Shown here: positions 27,315 to 28,877 of the stretch, piece by piece
How positions within the stretch are numbered: the stretch's first letter is position 1
Layout of the letters: every line of letters begins with the position of its first letter
From: CAZZDA01 sp964652585
GTDB lineage: Bacteria; Patescibacteriota; Patescibacteriia; UBA1544
Assembly (NCBI GenBank): GCA_964652585.1
Contig: CAZZDA010000008.1
Span: 1-28,877, forward strand
Direction: 5' to 3'
Length of the DNA stretch: 28,877 nucleotides
Position numbers and translations under genes: made by a program
Notes under the pieces: model-generated
What the model saw: only the letters and a program-made list of their open reading frames with translations
The model's database searches: none
What the model was told of the DNA's origin: nothing

Positions 27315-28790
27315 ATGTTACCGGAAGAAACACATTCACCACTCCAATCAGAGTACGCGGAATACGAACCAAAGCCGCAACGACGGTATGGAAAACGTAT
27401 TCTCATAACTATTATAGCGCTTCTTGGCGTTGGTTTTTTCTATCAGGCAGCATTCTCGGAAGAAAGCATCACCTATAACCTTGCACGTACTTTGCAGAAA
27501 GTGGAGATATTCTCACAACTCAAACACTTGGTAATAAGTCGAGATAAGGCTATACAAGGAGAGGAAGAAGGGCGCATTAATATACTGCTCTTAGGTATTG
27601 GCGGCGAGGGACATAATGGTCCTTTGCTCACCGATACAATCATTATCGGCAGTTTTGATATCGTAAAAGAAAAAGTTGCGCTCTTCTCTGTTCCGCGCGA
27701 TTTGTGGGTACCGCTCCCCTATACGAAAGACTCTTATCGCAAAATCAACAGCATTTACGCGCTTGCGGAAAGTCGTGCTACAGGAAGCGGTGGCGAAGCA
27801 CTCAGCACGACCGTTGAAACGGTATTCGGTACCCCCATTCACTATTATGGTCTTGTGGACTTTGAGGGACTCACTGCTTTCATTGGTGAACTTGGCGGCG
27901 TTGAGGTATATGTTGAACGAACGCTTGAAGATCCGCAATACCCCGTACAAGGCAGAGAAGACATTGAGCCGTACGAAGACCGATTTGAGCACTTGATCAT
28001 ACCCCGAGGGTGGCAAACTATGGATGGACAAACAGCGCTCAAATATGCACGCTCCCGACATGCGCTTGGTGTGGAAGGATCTGATTTTGCCCGCGCTCGG
28101 CGGCAGCAAAAGATCGTTTTAGCGCTTAAAGACACCATTCTTTCCACCGAAACGCTATTGAAACCCTCTCGCATAAAAGCGCTCCTTGAAACTTTCAATA
28201 ACAATATTGACACGAATTTGGAAGTATGGGAGATGTTGCGGCTCTATACCATGGGTAAGAATATTCCCCGCGACCGATTTATACAATTTGTATTTGATAA
28301 TGGTGAGAACAATTTTCTCAACGATGCGCATGTAGGAGGAGCGTATGTGCTTCAGCCTAAAGATGGTGATTTCACCGACATAAAAGAATTTGTAGATACT
28401 ATTTTTATGAACGCCGAGTTGACCTCTTCCGACGAACAAGCATCTCTTCCCCGTATTGAAATTCAAAATGGTACGCGCGTTACGGGACTTGCAAAAACGA
28501 ATGCGCAAGTGTTAGAGTCATATGACATGGAAGTCGTTAAAATAAGCAATGCGCGCGTACAAACCTATCAAAAAACGGAAATTCACGATTTGAGTTCAGG
28601 AAAACACGCGGAAGCACTCACGACACTCGCTGAGCGCTATTACGCACCTATTACCGTCGCGGCAGGCACGTTCCTGGAAAACAACTATACACCCGAGTTA
28701 AAAAGTAAGTTGCGTATAACAGAACTTTCTCCTCTCCAATCAACTGACGCCGATATTTTGATCATTTTAGGACAAAACGCTCCGCAATAG
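27315..28790 (+). CDS. LytR-CpsA-Psr family cell-wall glycopolymer transferase
   Basis: LCP proteins transfer glycan polymers from an undecaprenyl carrier to peptidoglycan or surface proteins, outside the membrane. The 491-residue protein has a short cytoplasmic N terminus and one helix (about 28-47). The LCP domain (about 76-275) contains RINILLLGIGG, LLTDTIIIG, the arginine motif SVPRDLWVPLP and the later KYARSRHALGVEGSDFARARRQQ with its conserved Arg residues. A LytR_C domain covers about 380-485 (RIEIQNGTRVTGLA to ILIILGQ). It is the only plus-strand gene and has its own strong promoter. No Shine-Dalgarno is visible because a heptanucleotide repeat fills the leader; the ATG at 27315 is the first before the helix. 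Its stop is 13 nt from the convergent trehalase-like gene. Confidence 0.92.
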   Translation: MLPEETHSPLQSEYAEYEPKPQRRYGKRILITIIALLGVGFFYQAAFSEESITYNLARTLQKVEIFSQLKHLVISRDKAIQGEEEGRINILLLGIGGEGHNGPLLTDTIIIGSFDIVKEKVALFSVPRDLWVPLPYTKDSYRKINSIYALAESRATGSGGEALSTTVETVFGTPIHYYGLVDFEGLTAFIGELGGVEVYVERTLEDPQYPVQGREDIEPYEDRFEHLIIPRGWQTMDGQTALKYARSRHALGVEGSDFARARRQQKIVLALKDTILSTETLLKPSRIKALLETFNNNIDTNLEVWEMLRLYTMGKNIPRDRFIQFVFDNGENNFLNDAHVGGAYVLQPKDGDFTDIKEFVDTIFMNAELTSSDEQASLPRIEIQNGTRVTGLAKTNAQVLESYDMEVVKISNARVQTYQKTEIHDLSSGKHAEALTTLAERYYAPITVAAGTFLENNYTPELKSKLRITELSPLQSTDADILIILGQNAPQ

Positions 28791-28803
28791 ATACAGGAAT
28801 TTT

Positions 28804-28877
28804 TTAGAGATTCTCTTTCACCAATTTCACAAACACACCATTTGTCCAACCAAACCCCACCTGATTCGGATACCGCC
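28804..28877 (-). CDS. Trehalase-like (GH37) protein, C-terminal end only
   Basis: The last 23 codons of a minus-strand gene that continues past the window edge. The peptide includes YPNQVGFGWTNGVFVKLV before the TAA at 28804-28806. The GFGWTNGV block after an acidic or Tyr-Pro stretch is the C-terminal hallmark of GH37 trehalases (E. coli TreA has YPLQDGFGWTNGV), which split trehalose into two glucoses. Only the tail is visible, so the rest of the gene is inferred. It converges with the LytR-CpsA-Psr gene. Confidence 0.7.
   Translation of the reverse strand, partial: RYPNQVGFGWTNGVFVKLVKENL

Noticed and set aside
28796..28815. TTTTTTAGAGATT likeness to the MITE-like element near the right edge
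   Set aside because: The stretch is the end of the trehalase-like coding sequence and its stop; only a short AT-rich string is shared.

Overview
The window looks like a chromosomal piece of a Candidate Phyla Radiation (Patescibacteria, Parcubacteria-like) bacterium. Four things point there: very large secreted proteins built on a two-helix type IV secretion (VirB2/TrbC-like) pilin cassette, a stand-alone ComEC metallo-beta-lactamase (MBL) domain, lean informational and division genes, and many short palindromic and heptanucleotide repeats between genes. The lineage call is an inference from gene style. TGA is a normal stop here, because a release factor 2 gene with a classical in-frame TGA frameshift site is present; this argues against the UGA-recoding CPR lineages.

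Nearly every gene is on the minus strand. Read in the direction of transcription from the right: tRNA-Val(CAC), signal peptidase I (lepB), hisS, rpsU, yqeY; then two exported giant proteins of 873 and 2513 residues; a coupled pair of single-pass membrane proteins with calcium-binding repeats; ybeY and dgkA; the division and ribonucleotide-control group ftsA, ftsZ, nrdR; a small membrane protein and an HtrA protease; prfB; a presenilin/signal-peptide-peptidase-like intramembrane protease; a split comEC (channel gene plus separate MBL gene); a stand-alone receiver protein; and the 5' part of ndk, cut by the window edge. On the plus strand there is one gene, for a LytR-CpsA-Psr protein, which faces the last codons of a trehalase-like gene at the right edge.

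The genes from 11.4 to 23.9 kb look like a cell-surface module. Two proteins carry a signal peptide, the two-helix pilin-like cassette, a Gly/Pro hinge and then long extracellular arrays: IPT/TIG, Ig-like, LamG and Cys-rich DUF4215 repeats. Two further membrane proteins display Asp-rich calcium loops. LepB, HtrA, the intramembrane protease and the LytR-CpsA-Psr protein encoded nearby would fit export, quality control and wall attachment of such proteins, but that link is inferred.

The most striking non-coding signal is a dispersed family of degenerate seven-base tandem repeats (G-rich strand consensus about DGTTRTN) at eleven or so places between genes. They often form a C-rich array followed by a G-rich array that can pair. 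In places they run into coding sequence and encode short C-terminal tails. A 162-bp MITE-like element with 20-bp terminal inverted repeats and a 4-bp target duplication lies at 0.9 to 1.06 kb, and a one-ended relative lies between ybeY and dgkA. I see no CRISPR array, rRNA gene, prophage or transposase gene. The only stretch above 300 bases without a gene outside these repeats is the divergent region 26956-27314, which holds a palindromic insertion, two promoters and an inverted repeat.
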